A stretch of 64,000 nucleotides of DNA from Zeus faber (GCA_960531495.1 OY482859.1:16762786-16826785), one strand, 5' to 3'. Counted from the stretch's first letter, positions 1-12,959 are shown. A program made the numbers and translations. The notes: a model not told the origin generated them from the sequence alone.

Positions 1-131
1 GACATCGATGTGTGCGGTATTTCCACCCAAGGTCCATTATGGAAGGCGAACTGCCCACAGTCCACCTGTTAGAGTGGGCACACACTGGAGGGGGCTCCAG
101 GGATGACTGCCATGCAACCAGCCATCTGAAG

Positions 132-170
132 ACACACACACACACACACACACACGGCGCGCACACACAC
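132..170. repeat. (AC)n microsatellite, interrupted
   Basis: A run of AC dinucleotides interrupted by a short GGCGCGC segment. Alternating purine/pyrimidine DNA of this kind can adopt Z-form. Confidence 0.95.
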
Positions 171-632
171 AAACCACAGTGGTACAGGTGGTCCATACTG
201 ATGTACTGATGCACCAGACCACCCATGGAGAGGATGTGAGGTGATGATTGGTCGGCTTTGGACTCTCAACACTGAGGAATCGCATTTCCTATGATGGAGA
301 ATTAGCCAATTGTAATTGACTTAGAGCTTTAAAGCAAGACCGAGACCATTTGTGGGGTGGGGGTGGGGGGGGGTGTGCAATTAGATATAAGATATTATTA
401 GACGCCGTGCTTCTTGGTTCGGTGGCTCCTTAGAGTCATCAGAAGTAGAATTGGAGAATTGGAATTTAGTCTGTGTGGTCAAGTGCATTCTCATACACTG
501 CATGGATTGGTGAGTTGCTGTGCGCTGCACAGACAAAAACTCCAGTGTGAAAAAAAACAAATAAAATAATAAAGCTGAAGCTTTATTAAGCTAAAGCAAA
601 AGCTGTGGCTAAGGGGCAGTACGGTTCAACTG

Positions 633-674
633 AAGAAAGAAAGAAAGAAAGAAAGAGAGAAAGAAAGAGAGAAA
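633..674. repeat. (GAAA)n/(GA)n polypurine tract
   Basis: Tetranucleotide GAAA units with GAGA interruptions; all purines on the plus strand. Confidence 0.95.
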
Positions 675-1470
675 TCATGAAGACCAAAAACCGAGAGGGA
701 GAGAAGTACAGATGGCCAGTCTTTCAGCACTTCGCCCGACCGCAGTTTGAGCAGTCAGGAGAAACAATAACATTAATACAAAAAAATAACAATTAGGTTG
801 TTATTGCCTGCAGCGGTACGATCTTGTTTTTTTCCACACTCCCACTTAACTGCAAGGTGAGCAAAATTTGAAAAAAGAAAGGAAAAAAAATGGACTTTGT
901 CAAACGCAAACTCACACACACACAGAAAACCACCCACTCTCAGGCACAACACTGATATACTGTAGGAAGAGGGAGAGCCAAAATGGGAGATATGGGAGAG
1001 GGTGAGAGAAGTAGGAGCTCACATTTTACAATCTCACATTTATTTGGGAGATGCTCAAATTACACGGACACAAAATAATAATAACTAAAAAATAATCTCA
1101 CATAAAAAAGCAGCTCTTAGATTTACTTTAGAAATGATCCCCATTTATTTTGCGTTAGAGGTTGGCATCTGGTCTCTTCCGGCGAGGTGTTCAGCCAAAC
1201 AAAGATGTACTTAGTGAAGGGAGTGCAGCAACACCGCATCCAAAGCAGGCAGCAAAGCAGGGCGAGGAATTGGCTGCTTGCATAGGCCGGCCAAATATGG
1301 GCATGGAAGCGTTTGGCGCCGTCAAGTTGTCTGACAGTACTAGCTCGGCATGAAAAGAGACATCCAAAGCACAAAAATAAATACATAATAATCAATGAAC
1401 TTAAAAATTTAGGTAATAACCTAAAATGAATTAATTAATAAATCACGAGTAATGCACACACAGATATAGG

Positions 1471-1511
1471 CAGAGAAAGAGAGAGACGGAGAGAAAGAGA
1501 GAGAGAGAGAA
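1471..1511. repeat. (GA)n purine tract
   Basis: Imperfect GA/GAAA/GACG units, purine-rich on the plus strand. Confidence 0.9.
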
Positions 1512-2807
1512 TCAGCTCCAAGTCGTCCAACAATACTGAGTGTTTCCATTTGACAGCGCTGGCTGTTTTAACGAGATGTTTCAGAATATGAATCTCAGGA
1601 AATTGCTGGTTATTTTCTATTTTTTTACCGGGGCCGCTCACTCGCCCAGCCTCTTGATAAAGCATTTTTCCTTTTAATTAGACACACTCCACCGGGGATG
1701 ACCTGTTATTGTGGTGGAGTGGGAGTTGGATAGCTCAGCCCAGCGTCTCAATCATTCGCCTCTCTCTTCGTCCTTCATCCTTCGTCCACGTCCCCATCAA
1801 ATGCAGCCGATGCGAAGCAGAACCAAAGTGTTTAAATGGAGTAATCTTCCACTCGTTTTCTCATTTTCTCATTTGTCCTCTCATTCTGCGACTGGAAATG
1901 AGGCGCGGCGACATTGTTTTCCACACTAACAGGGAAACCACGGAAATCCTTCTCCTTCACGGCCTTTATATTTTATTGATGTATTAAGGGAAAAATGCAC
2001 ATATATAAGAATGTGACTTAAAAAAATAAATAAATGCAAGGAATGAATAAAACATATAGAATATGAAATATTAAACAATAACAACAAGATAAAAACAAAG
2101 GCCAAACTGTTTAGGAATATATAAAAACAATGTATAAAAATATAAGCAAAAAGGAAAAAAATACAGCCACAAAACTGCAATGTGCATAAATAAGTCAGAG
2201 ACCTTGCAAAAACAACACACGAAGCAACTGCCACTTCATGTGTTGCATTCGTTTGAAAACAGACAGAACAGCTGAGTTCCCGCTAAGCCGCTATCTCTAT
2301 GTGCATTTCTTTGCAGGGTATACGATCAAAAAAGCAAAACAGCGGGACTTCAGAGTCCGCAGCTTCGCGTCACCTCATCTCGTGTGATTTGGTTATTACC
2401 GCTCAGCGGAGAAAAAGGGGGATTGGGTAGACGACACAATTCCAAATGTCATCTCTCCATTAGCTGTGGACCAGAGGCTGAGACTGATGAGAGCTTTGCC
2501 CAGTCTCTCTGCACCTGACAGGGATTTAGCCTCCCCCGCCTCCCCCCGTCCGTCCTTAAGGTGGCTCCCATCGCGCGGCGTGATACTTTAATCCAGCTTG
2601 GCCTTTTCCCCGGCCGGCGGCCCCATGCAGATATGAAAATGTAAAATGGAGGAGGGATTGGAGGTGTCAACGGGGAAATGCCAGGATCACAATCTGACAT
2701 TGTCATTAACTCGTCTCTTTTTTGTTCGTCTTTGGGGACGTGATGAGAGGAAATCCGCAAAGACCTTGAGGTCTCCGACGAGGTCAAGGCTAATTTCGAG
2801 ACAGGTA

Positions 2808-2808
<1 letters not shown>

Positions 2809-2855
<47 letters not shown>

Positions 2856-2857
2856 AA
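2809..2857. repeat. (AC)n microsatellite
   Basis: Uninterrupted AC dinucleotides followed by two short ACAA-interrupted runs. Confidence 0.95.
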
Positions 2858-3051
2858 CTCAGGTATAGGTGGTTTGTACAGACATCGAGAAAAACCTACG
2901 TTGGCATAATGTCGATTTCGATTTTCTAATTTCAATTTTGAACATTCTTTTAAGCCTTTTGGGATTATGGGAACACTAAATGCGTCCTGACCATCCGAAT
3001 CTCCCTTTAATGCTGGTGTGTGTTCAGCTGTGTTGTCCTTTTAAACCATTT

Positions 3052-3053
<2 letters not shown>

Positions 3054-3094
<41 letters not shown>
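3054..3094. repeat. (AC)n microsatellite
   Basis: About 20 uninterrupted AC units in otherwise unique AT-rich DNA. Confidence 0.95.
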
Positions 3095-3097
<3 letters not shown>

Positions 3098-4123
3098 ATG
3101 GGGTCACCTAGTAAGACCTTTGAAAACAAGATAAGGATTGGGATTATATATTCTTTAGATTACACACGTACAGAAAAAATTATAATAATTCCTATTCATC
3201 CTCTCAAATTACACGGTTAATTGTTTCACATGCAACTTTGTGTTTATACAACTTAAACTTAGTGAAATGAAGATTTGCTGCAGTCCGTCATTTAAACACA
3301 TGCATGCACTGTGGAGTAATGAGGTTAATCACTCGCCCCCGGGCCCCGCTCTCTCTTTCTCTCTCTCTCTGGATGGATCCTCACACTCTGGAAGCACCCC
3401 CGCCCCCCTCTCTCTCCATTATTCTCCCTTCCATACATTTAAATTCAAATTAGATTCATTCAAAGTTTCATTTTTTAATCATGAATTATTCACAAATGAA
3501 ATCGCTGTGAAGCAGCACCCCGAACCTCTCCTGTAGGAGTTCTGAGCTATCATTATCTATAAAAATGATGATTAAAAATGTACGTCTTGCCTGAGGATTG
3601 CCTTGGAAAAAAAAAATTAAAAAATTGAAAAAACTCCCAAGCTGTTCCTTCTTTCTGTTTCTAAGATATATCGGATTTTGGCGGCGAGATTCTTGGAATG
3701 CATGCAAAGCACAACAGAGCAGAGAGGAGCAGGGCAGAAATGCAATGATGAATACACACGCTTTGATATCTCACTCAGTTGATTTTATGTGAACGTGCGG
3801 TTTGTTTCAGGAAATATCAAGTGACACAACGTGGTGAAATATGCTGACGTGAAACAACGCACACAAACTGATTTCATGGGATATTACTGTATACTCCAAA
3901 AACAGAGAAGAAGCATTGCCAATTCTCCATATTTGTATTTGGAGATTGATTCAACGCCTGGATTAGTAATGGTTATGTACAAATCCGTTTTTAACCGATG
4001 AAAAATAAAACTGATAAAAATCTAGATCAGAATTTATATATATATACAACAAAAAGCAAAAAATATAAGTAAAAAAAAAAATCTTCAAAATATATATAAG
4101 CCAAAAATAATCCATGATGAAAA

Positions 4124-4222
4124 TATAATAATAATAATAATAATAATAATATATATTTAAATAAAAAAGCATTAAAGTATTAACCTCTAAAAAAAAAAAA
4201 ATAATAATAATAATAATAATAA
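4124..4222. repeat. Two (AAT)n tracts and an A12 run
   Basis: AAT trinucleotide runs at about 4124-4152 and 4201-4222, the second preceded by an A tract. The second run directly abuts the start of the interspersed repeat at 4223, so it may be its insertion-associated tail. Confidence 0.85.
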
Positions 4223-5735
4223 GTATAGCTGCAGGCAGCAATACACAGGGTCCAGTTCAGTCGTGTTAGGTAGGCATTACAGTTCTCCAGATTCTGTTCA
4301 ATGTAGCATGAGTTAAAATTTTTTGGGTTTTACGACTACTCAGAGATGATCCGTGGATTTATATAGTGTTGGTTCATGATGTCACAAAGTCACTGTGTTC
4401 TCAATGTAACGCCGATGTTCTTCAATTTTCAATATTTGTTCTGTTAAGAATCTACAAATTGGAGAATTCAGTTTAACACTGGAGTTTGCGTGTCTCTAAT
4501 GTTATTCAGACAACATTAACGGCAACATTAGATTGGCATGAGAATCATTATGGAAGAACTTGTCAATACTTCACACCTTCTGCCTTTTCATTTAAGTTTG
4601 CTATTTTCAGCTGTAGGAAACTATATATATACTGAGCATAAAGTTTCTTAAAATAACCACCTACCTTGTGTGGAAGTACATGTGAGTCTAAGGAACTGCA
4701 GGTGACATTTGGTCTTGTGCGCGTCAACTATGATGTATTCATTCAGGTTAACATATTTACGGCTGTTTACGAAGGTAGTCAGTCAAACATACACAATTTT
4801 AGTGGTGACTTATTTCCTTTGATTATATTTTCAACAAGTTACGTTTCCATAAAATATGAAAAATGTGGTATAACTGTGGGGTAATTACCACATCCCGCAT
4901 TCGATTTTTCTGACGCCTTCCTGGATCTTGAACGCATCACTCACTCACACAGTCGAGTGGACTCAACTTGACATGGTCACAAGTTTTTGTGGACTAATGT
5001 TTTATTGGTATTTTTTCATGGATGAGGCAAAGGAATTGTGACCAAAGAGACTAAATATCAATCGATCAGACATATACCAGGTAAGAACGTACATATACAC
5101 ACACAAACACATGCATCTCTAGTCTACACCGCACACTGGACACAGTGCCGATGAACATTCTGGATCAGAACCTGTACATTCATGGTTAATGGTATGATGA
5201 CGCCATAAAGTGTCTTACTGTTACTGTTCATCTCATCTGGTTCCATTAATTTCCAAACGCCGGCGTGTCATTAAAGCACGAGCGTCTTCACGAGCGTTTT
5301 CACAAATTTCTGCCCCGTATGTGGATCGATTTTGATGAAAGTAAAGCCACGAGATGTTTATGACACACCGGTTCAAACTAGATGTCCACCGTGTTGGTAG
5401 CTTCCGTCTTGTTGTGCTCCAGATAGTTTTAGCCCTGTTGTAGGTAGTTTGGCGCGTTAGTGACTCATGACCACGGGTGTGATATCGGTCAAATTTGGTC
5501 CGTTTTTCACAAATTTCAGCTCCCTCCGTATGTGGATCAAGTTGGATGAAAGTTGAACTACGAGATGTTTGTGACGCTCCGGTTCAAACGAGACGTAACC
5601 TTGTTCGTAACTTCCGCCGCTCCTCTGTTTCAGATAGTTTTACCCTGAAAAATAGCCCTGCGGGTGGGAGCCCTAGTAATAAAAATAGTGATAATAAAAA
5701 TAATACTAACAATAATAACCTCATCTATATTTGCT
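4223..5735 (+). mobile_element. Old interspersed repeat, about 1.5 kb, AATA-rich tail
   Basis: The left end reads TATAGCTGCAGGCAGCAATA, which I recognise from memory as the start of a common fish repeat. The right end has a phrase reading as ATAGCCCTGCGGGTGGGAGC, followed by an AATA/AAT-rich tail (about 5675-5722) typical of elements that insert with a simple-repeat tail. No open frame of an enzyme is present, so it is non-autonomous or heavily decayed. Inside it, 5301-5433 and 5508-5652 are imperfect direct copies with a 207-bp period. The family assignment is inferred from recall of fish genomic sequence and not from a database comparison. Confidence 0.5.
5301..5652. repeat. Imperfect 207-bp-period tandem duplication
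   Basis: Both copies begin CACAAATTTC and share GTATGTGGATC, GATGAAAGT, ACGAGATGTTT, CCGGTTCAAAC, AACTTCCG or GCTTCCG, and CAGATAGTTTTA in the same order. First copy about 5301-5433, second about 5508-5652. Divergence is substantial, so the duplication is old or belongs to the family consensus. Confidence 0.75.
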
Positions 5736-5986
5736 GAATATATCCTCATGCACAAAAGTATTAAGCAGTTCATTCACATCTTCTCTCTAGACCATTCTAT
5801 ATTAGGTATTCAGGTGTTTGCCTCAGGTGCGTGCTTCTATGAAATGAAAGCAGGAGCAACAACAGCAAATCAACCCCCCCTAAAAAATAAAAAAATAAAT
5901 GACAACACAGACTCTGGTTGTGACCCCCGGCGTGTAGCGCTATGTCTGGGCTAAGAGAACCATGACCTACACTGTTGAGTGACCCT

Positions 5987-5987
<1 letters not shown>

Positions 5988-6047
<60 letters not shown>
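5988..6047. repeat. (AG)n microsatellite, 60 bp pure
   Basis: Thirty uninterrupted AG units. A pure polypurine mirror repeat of this length is a classic candidate for triplex (H-DNA) formation under supercoiling. Confidence 0.97.
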
Positions 6048-6050
<3 letters not shown>

Positions 6051-6417
6051 TAGGGCCTCTGGCTCTCTCCCCAGTGAGCTGTGGGCAGCCGAATCCCCCT
6101 GAAGAGTCGTAATAATCCCCCCATTTCCTGCTCCGAGCGAGTGACACACCGAACATTACACAGAATCTCCAAACACACAAACCTCACACAAACACACAAA
6201 CCTCACCCCTTGATTTATTTTATTTTGTAAGTTAGGGTGGTCACAGGAAATGTCAGGTAGGTAGAAAAAAAAAAGTCATCATTTAGCCGTCGTAGCCACT
6301 TTCTGGGCCATGTCGGGGGATCGACCAGCTTTGGCCGAAAATTGGTTCCAAATGTCTGGACCACATGATATTAGGCAGGTTTATTCTGGGGTGTGTGTAT
6401 ATATATCTATCTGATAT

Positions 6418-6419
<2 letters not shown>

Positions 6420-6475
<56 letters not shown>
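6420..6475. repeat. (AT)n microsatellite
   Basis: About 28 uninterrupted AT units; self-complementary, cruciform-prone. Confidence 0.97.
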
Positions 6476-6478
<3 letters not shown>

Positions 6479-8416
6479 TTCATTTTCCAGTCGGGCATGC
6501 CCTTTAATCTTTTCTATGAATTGTGGGACCATGGAAAGGTTTAAAAAGTACAAGCTGGTACAAGTTTTTTTAGTACAAGCTATGTGAAGTTTTTGTATGA
6601 ATTTTAGGAGAATTCGGTTTCGATAAATGATATATGCACATGAATGGTATGCACTAAGTCAGACATTGATTTACTTATTTAGCTCATGTCAATGGTTATT
6701 GGAAATTTCATGAGAATATGGTAAATATGGAAACACACGTTGGAAGTCCCCGGTTTGGGAATGAAAAAATGGTTTCCATTAACAATGGAACGAAGTGTGG
6801 GATGGATGCAGAGTGTGTGCTTGGTCATTGTTTAATTGTGGAATGTAACTGGAAATAACCCACGCAGGCTGTAGTTCACCGTATTCAAGATAAATCCAAA
6901 ACTGCGGTAGGTACTCAGCCCTGGGTTTGTGCAATGCAGCTGTGCGTATGTCCTCTTCTGACGAAATTGTACGTTTTCCCTGAGTAGATTTTCAAAATGG
7001 TGCTGTTGACACACTTCGTGTCTTCATGTTCCTTGACAGAAATCAGGACGAACATTCGCACGTCACTAATTTCGTCTCCTAGGCTCGAACCAAATCGCGT
7101 CTCCTTATGCAAATACTTGAAACGGTGCAACACAAAACCTATAGCGAATATATAGAGGAAGATACCCAGTAAGTGGCATCGTACTGGCAGCTGCTTAATA
7201 TTTGCAAATGATAAAAGCTTCAGGTGACAGTGAAAAGTAATAACTAAACTCACCATTTCCAAAATCGAAGACTCGCTTGCCGGCCTTGGCTTCAGGTTGT
7301 ATTTCAGCGACGCAGATTTTTGCCTTTGTAAATAGAGTGCACGCAGTGACTTGCCCATCGAACCTGAAGTGTGTGTGAGAGAGTGTGTCTAATTTGTGTA
7401 TATGCCAAACTGCATTTTCTTTGAGGGTTACAGGTGTCGAGACACTGTTGAGCCTCCCTGCAGTTTATTGGACATTTTTGTGGTGGGGAAAACCTGGAAA
7501 AACATTAATATTCAACATATAACATTTTTACCAGTTTAAAATAAGGTTAGTGAAAAGGGTCTTTAAATGGGTCAGACAGGATGCTAAAGGCCAATGAACA
7601 GACACTTACTATTTGTATTCACTGATTGTATTTATATTTTCGCATAACCTCAAGAGTGTAGGCATGACCCTAACATGCAGATGGAGGTGGAGAATACTCC
7701 ATGACACTGGCCTATATGACCTTTGGAGATGTACTATTGTTTTTGTATATTGTTGGTTTCTTTGTTGTTGTTAATGTTGGCAACCAATTACAAACTGCCC
7801 TCTCAGCGGTAAATTACAATGTCAGTAATTTTTAAAGAGGGGGCTGTTCGGGACACCCAGTGCGTCCATGGTCGACTTGTTACGGCTCCATAAAACAGCT
7901 GTTAAATGTTTATGAAGCGCATCAACACAGAGGCAGGATCCGCGGGAGTGTACGAGACAAAGGCCAAGTTTGGAGCTGGATGGCGACGCAGCCGCACACT
8001 TATTATTTAGCAGCCATCGTCAGGAACTGGCGGGAAACGGGAATTAAATTGGTGTTTTAAATGCAGTGCGAATTCAAGTTTTTCAGCCTGTAATCAAAGA
8101 ATATCTCCTCCCCAAACAAGTGTCCAACGAGCAGCAGGTTAAAGCCCCCATCCACACACACACACTCAGGAGGAGCCTGTGTCATGACATGTTCCATCTG
8201 CTCCTGGCTAATCTCACCTCGCCTCCTCTCTGCGATAAACTGATGTCTTCAACCCATCGTCGTCTGTGTCTCTGCGCTGGAGGGCCCTGAGGAACTGCTA
8301 CAACGAGCCTTCATAAGCCAGTGTCTGTGACGGATCCTCTGGAGTCAGGAGCACCAGCATTTTTCCCAGATGAGAAGAAGATCCAGGAGAGAAGATGGGG
8401 GGGTGGTGTGGCCATA

Positions 8417-8434
8417 CCCCCCCCCCCCCCCCCC
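8417..8434. repeat. Poly-C tract
   Basis: Eighteen consecutive C residues. It is likely to vary in length and to be prone to sequencing error. Confidence 0.9.
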
Positions 8435-8662
8435 GGAACCCACACTGAGTAACACCGGGAGACAGGAAATGGAGGCAGATGCCAGCAGGAAAGGCTGCGA
8501 TGGAGAGGAGTTGTCGCTGGCCAATGGCCTATGCTGCCTCAATAGCAACAGTCCAAAGGGAGTAAAAAAGATGGAGACACCATTTGGAACAGGATCATCG
8601 CTCCATCAGCTTACAGTCCAAAATCCTTCAGTAGAAGCACATTCAAGTAGTATCCCAAGCAA

Positions 8663-8748
8663 GTTCAAGTTCAAGTTCAAGTTGAAGAGATTATTTGTCA
8701 CATACATACATTCACATTCACATACATACATGCAGTGAAATGTCATCT
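8663..8748. mobile_element. Fragment of dispersed repeat with CAGTGAAATG end
   Basis: Tandem TTCAAG hexamers lead into a TTATTTGTCACATACATA-type phrase and then ATGCAGTGAAATG. The same order of words occurs at 41736-41805, about 33 kb away. Two copies sharing a body and an end make this a dispersed repeat, probably the end of a retroelement; which class is uncertain. Confidence 0.6.
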
Positions 8749-9046
8749 TGGCGTTCAAACTGTGAAGGCCGAACTACACCAGGCGCGCTGGCGGAGCGTG
8801 GTTCTTCAGCGGCTACGTGGTGAAGCGTCCCAGACGTGTTGATGTTATTGTACAAAGAGAAAGGATATTGGAAATGACAGCGATTTAAATCTTTTTGAAC
8901 GCAGTTTGATAATAAGTTTTATGTCTGAAATACCACCAGTGCTTACATTAGTAATTTTGTGAAAAAACAAAAATAAACCGTTGTCATATCTGCTTATTAC
9001 TTGTTTAAAAATGAACATAACATCATCTCCTTTAGACTGTATCACA

Positions 9047-9262
9047 ATAGATTAGTTTGAATTTATTGTCAGTGCAAAGAGTACAAGTACTGGGGCAACG
9101 AAATGCAGTCGCATTTTACTCATCCAAGTAACTGACTGACTGCCATGTAGCGGTGCCCAGGGAGAGGTGTCTTGCCCAAGGACACTTCAGCGCGCTACCA
9201 GGACGTGCCGGGGTTTGAACCGGCAATGTTCCCATTATTCGACGACCCGCTCTATCAAAATA
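9047..9262 (+). mobile_element. Fragment of dispersed fish repeat (TTATTGTCAGTG type)
   Basis: Starts with GAATTTATTGTCAGTGCAAA and continues through ACAACGAAATGCAGT-like words to CTTGCCCAAGGACACTTCAG and GGGGTTTGAACCGGCAA. I recognise this order from many fish genomic repeats. The GTTTGAACC word resembles a tRNA-type B box but no matching A box or tRNA fold is visible. Class not determined. Confidence 0.55.
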
Positions 9263-10198
9263 TGTCCTATGATCTCAAACTCTGCAGACACTTTAAGTTA
9301 AACAAGGTCTTGCAGCTATCCAGTTAAAAAGTATTTTAACTTTAAACATAATTGAAATGTGAGCTCCAACTGTAATTGCTGAAATCGGTCAGTGGGACAA
9401 TTGTGCTGTTGTTTGCGCTGTATTGCACGACTTCTATGTTTTACAAGTATGTTAGTTCTTTGTACAGTATTTAAAACGGGTCTTGATCAATAACAAATCC
9501 GACAGCAGCTCTAGGCCTCTGGTACATTGTAGAAATAAAACACATTTAAATTGATTGCACTCTTTACAAAAACATTTCGATGTAGTTGCATCTGGTGTTT
9601 CCATGGAAAAGACTGGCGTAGCCGGTGTCCGATATCTCCTCAACTCTCGGCTTGACAGGCAGAATAAGCTGCCTGTCAAGCCCCCGTCCCGTCCACCTGC
9701 AGCGGTTCGATTCCTCTGGAAGCCTCTTGGGCTGATTGAGTCCCCGTCGAAAGCTTAAGGCAAATGATTGACGCCGCATGATTACTGTTCGCACAAAGCC
9801 GCCGCCTGCCACTCCGCCGGCCTCGTCATGTTACCCGGCTCGGATGGAGAGGGAGCGCGCCGGAGATTACGGTTCTTTACTGACTTCTCACGGCCACGTT
9901 GGAGCCACGTGCGCTCCAGATATTTCCCTTTCTCTCCGCAACCTGTTAACCGCTGAGTTTACGCTTAGGCCCAAATACAGTACGATATTGACTTTGAGTT
10001 TGGCTTAAAGAAAGTCATTTGATGTGATATTCATGAGGCCATATTCCTAATGTAGCGTGAAGCTTCCCCCTGAGAGTCATAGAGTTAATGGAGCCTCGAC
10101 CCAATGCGACGTCGCAAAAGAAAGAAAGAAAAAGAAATGTGAGGAGCACTTTGCTTTTTTTTTCTATGTATTCCTGCAGCGTTGTGATCGTTGTACTT

Positions 10199-10199
<1 letters not shown>

Positions 10200-10240
<41 letters not shown>

Positions 10241-10274
10241 CGCTTGTGCGTGTGTGTGTGTGTGTGTGTGTGTT
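10200..10274. repeat. (GT)n microsatellite, interrupted
   Basis: TG dinucleotides interrupted once by a CGTGCGCTTGTGCG segment. Confidence 0.95.
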
Positions 10275-10454
10275 TTGGAAGCAGGTTAAAGAGGGAGCAG
10301 CAGACGGCATCTCATGCTGGTGTAACATTTCCCTTCCCGATGCACCGTCGCACCTCCTTCCCTCCGTGGAATAGATTGAATTGGATCATAATGGAGTCTC
10401 CCGCAGATAACGCGTTGCCCTTGACTGTACACTATGAGAACGCCACCAACCCCC

Positions 10455-10456
<2 letters not shown>

Positions 10457-10508
<52 letters not shown>
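10457..10508. repeat. (AC)n microsatellite, pure
   Basis: About 26 uninterrupted AC units, only 180 bp after the GT array at 10200. The two arrays are complementary in sequence and could base-pair across a 180-nt loop in single strands. Confidence 0.95.
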
Positions 10509-10511
<3 letters not shown>

Positions 10512-11449
10512 TTAAACCTAAAATGTCTGTGCTTTGAAGCGATACCTTGAACCATTCACAGCCAAGTCATTATTCCAGCGCTGCGACCAAACAGGAAAGC
10601 GGCGACAATATCACCAGTGGCAAATGTGCATTCCAGACATGGTACCAGAGGCGGCACCTCCTTGGACATGGACGCCGCGGCTCCTATCAAACGGCTTCCC
10701 TGAGATGAATGCACGCCGCACTTTTGCAGACGAACCCCCTCTCTTTATTTAACCCCGCTCATCCAGCAAGATGGACCCCGATCATCCAGAATTTTAGGGT
10801 TGCCAGGCAACTACAGCCCACCGGCTGCACCGCTGTAGCTGCTGTTTTTCCTTTTTTTTTTTTTGCTTATCCACACAGACGTGACCAGAAGAAGCAGTCA
10901 GAGAGACCGTGGCCCTAGAGACGCTTCCCCTTTTTTTTCTTTTTTGGCAGAACTGGCTTCACAGGCTCTAGAAAGACAAATTATATTTTGTGCATTGGAC
11001 GATATGTGTCCGAAATGAACCCCAACTTACTGTAATATGGAGCCATCTAGTTGTACAGAATTACTTTAGAGGAATATGTTTCAAAATCCCTTTCTAGTGT
11101 GTTTCAAATTTTAAATATCCCATTCTCGGAAAGTAAAGTAAACAAAAAATGAGTCTACGTTTCTGGGATTTTCAATGTGATAGTCCCTGCCCTGAGGATT
11201 TCAAAACCTCCAAATTAGCAAAGAACATTTTTGGTGAAGAGCAAATAGCTGCTGCATTAAGTACACAGAGCCACTGTAAATTAATATGATTGTGCCCCGT
11301 AGTTAGGCTCAAAGTGTGGGACAAGGCTTTATTTTTTTCTGGGGGTAAAAGCTTGATCTTGTTTTAATGGATTGGATTTCTTAATTTGGTTATAGCCCAC
11401 TATGTCTAACAGTGGCACTGACCCTGAGCTACGCTCCAGACACTCACTC

Positions 11450-11459
11450 TGTGTGTGTG

Positions 11460-11503
<44 letters not shown>

Positions 11504-11520
11504 TGTGTGTCTGTCTGTCG
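11450..11520. repeat. (GT)n-(GCGT)n-(CTGT)n compound microsatellite
   Basis: GT run, then at least eight GCGT units, then GT and CTGT. The GCGT part is a run of alternating purine/pyrimidine with regular CpGs. Confidence 0.95.
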
Positions 11521-11975
11521 AGGGGTAGTACAAAGTAAATTCATTGAGTAAACATTAATTTAATTTGAAATAACATTCTCTGACATTTAGGGCTCCCCTA
11601 GTCTCCCCTACAAGCTAATCATTCATACAAGATGTGAGTGAACAATTTTTCTTTTGGACTTTTTTTCAGTTAGGGTGAGGGAAACAAGGTGAGCAAATCT
11701 TTTCAACATTTGATATTACTCTGATATTGATAATAGTGTCCGCTGAATGAAAACAAAATACAGACATGTTTGTGATACCCAAGACACTCAAATCAGGCTT
11801 TTCAGTAGATTCAAAGATCTTCAGTAATTCATGTGTGTACTGAGATTATATCTAATACTGTATATACAATATTAGAATATTAACTCTAGACAAAAGGAAA
11901 ACATATTTATTGTGTATATATATGTCGTGGACTGTATATGTAAATATATTTTATATATGATATACCACTGAAAAA

Positions 11976-11976
<1 letters not shown>

Positions 11977-12042
<66 letters not shown>
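11977..12042. repeat. (GT)n microsatellite, pure
   Basis: About 33 uninterrupted GT units. Confidence 0.97.
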
Positions 12043-12044
<2 letters not shown>

Positions 12045-12718
12045 CACACAAAAGGGCACTGACAGGTATATTTGTTTTTCTTGGCCCCTGACTGCGGCCC
12101 TGGCTCCTTCTTAGCGTCCATTCAAGGTGAAACTAAAACTCTTAATCGATCCTATAAATATGGTGCCTTCACATTTTCAACTATTACAGCAATCCGGCTA
12201 TTAGCCGCCACCAGGGTTTTAAACCCGATAATGAGCATGGGTGTTTCCAGACGGGACAATGTTGTCTCAAGGCCTCACCCCACCAACCCTATTTCTTTCA
12301 AACAGCTCCTCCTAGTACAGCACAAAACAGTGATGGTGCTTTGGTTGAACACTGAGGAGGAGCGTTCTTTTTGAGTCAGTGGCGATGGAGGAAAGGCTCA
12401 TTAGATGGATCCATCTGAAGCACATTTCCGACCACAGCCAATTGGAAAAAGAAAGAACTTCACACCAGATTGTTGTATTTCTTTCCATATATATTTCAAA
12501 TTTAGCAGGGCCGAGCACAGAACTCCAAAAAAAGGGGGGTGGAGGGGTGGGGGAGGATGTACAATAAACAAGCCCGTGCTGCCTTTGGATTCTGTGATTT
12601 GAGAGATGAGAAAATGATTCCGCGGGGGGCTTTGTTTCGGCTCTCGGAAAATAAAAGCTCAAGATCTCAGAGAAGATAGATCCTGGCTTTAGCCTCCCCC
12701 TCCCCTCCTCTGTATCCC

Positions 12719-12738
12719 TTTTTTTTTTTTTTTTTTTT
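12719..12738. repeat. Poly-T tract
   Basis: About 20 consecutive T residues between unique sequences. Confidence 0.9.
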
Positions 12739-12959
12739 ACTTTATTTTCCTCTGGACGGCGCCCATGCGGCTCCCGTCTCGCCCGGTCTTCCATCAGATC
12801 ATCAGAGGGCCCCAAAGCCTTTATTGTCTCTGTGCCAGAAGGTAAAGGCTTAACCCGCGGGGATACGGCCACCGTATTCATGTCACACGTTTGATACAAA
12901 TTACATTTCCCATTAGGCGTGTCGCAATCTTGTTTCCACGCTACCTGGCTGATGTGTGA

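Larger units (their letters stand above)
1..4188. other. Anonymous non-coding DNA, no gene seen
   Basis: No frame here resembles a protein family I know; the longest frames run through CA repeats or antisense to AT-rich DNA. The span holds several microsatellites (listed separately), a polypurine tract near 950-1015 and AT-rich DNA between 2000 and 2230. The 1690-1980 and 3240-3540 parts are unique and could hold weak regulatory elements, but I see nothing decisive. Confidence 0.6.
5736..8640. other. Anonymous AT-rich DNA, no gene seen
   Basis: Contains the (AG)n and (AT)n arrays listed separately. A 147-codon minus-strand frame at 6915-7358 has no domain I recognise and no flanking exon evidence, so I treat it as chance. 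The 6540-6590 part repeats AGTACAAGCT-like words two or three times. 7860-8060 and 8200-8340 are unique and could be weakly constrained. Confidence 0.5.

Noticed and set aside
6915..7358. 147-codon minus-strand frame with a hydrophobic stretch
   Set aside because: The hydrophobic stretch could look like a membrane segment, but nothing else in the frame resembles a protein family I know and flanking splice signals are not convincing.
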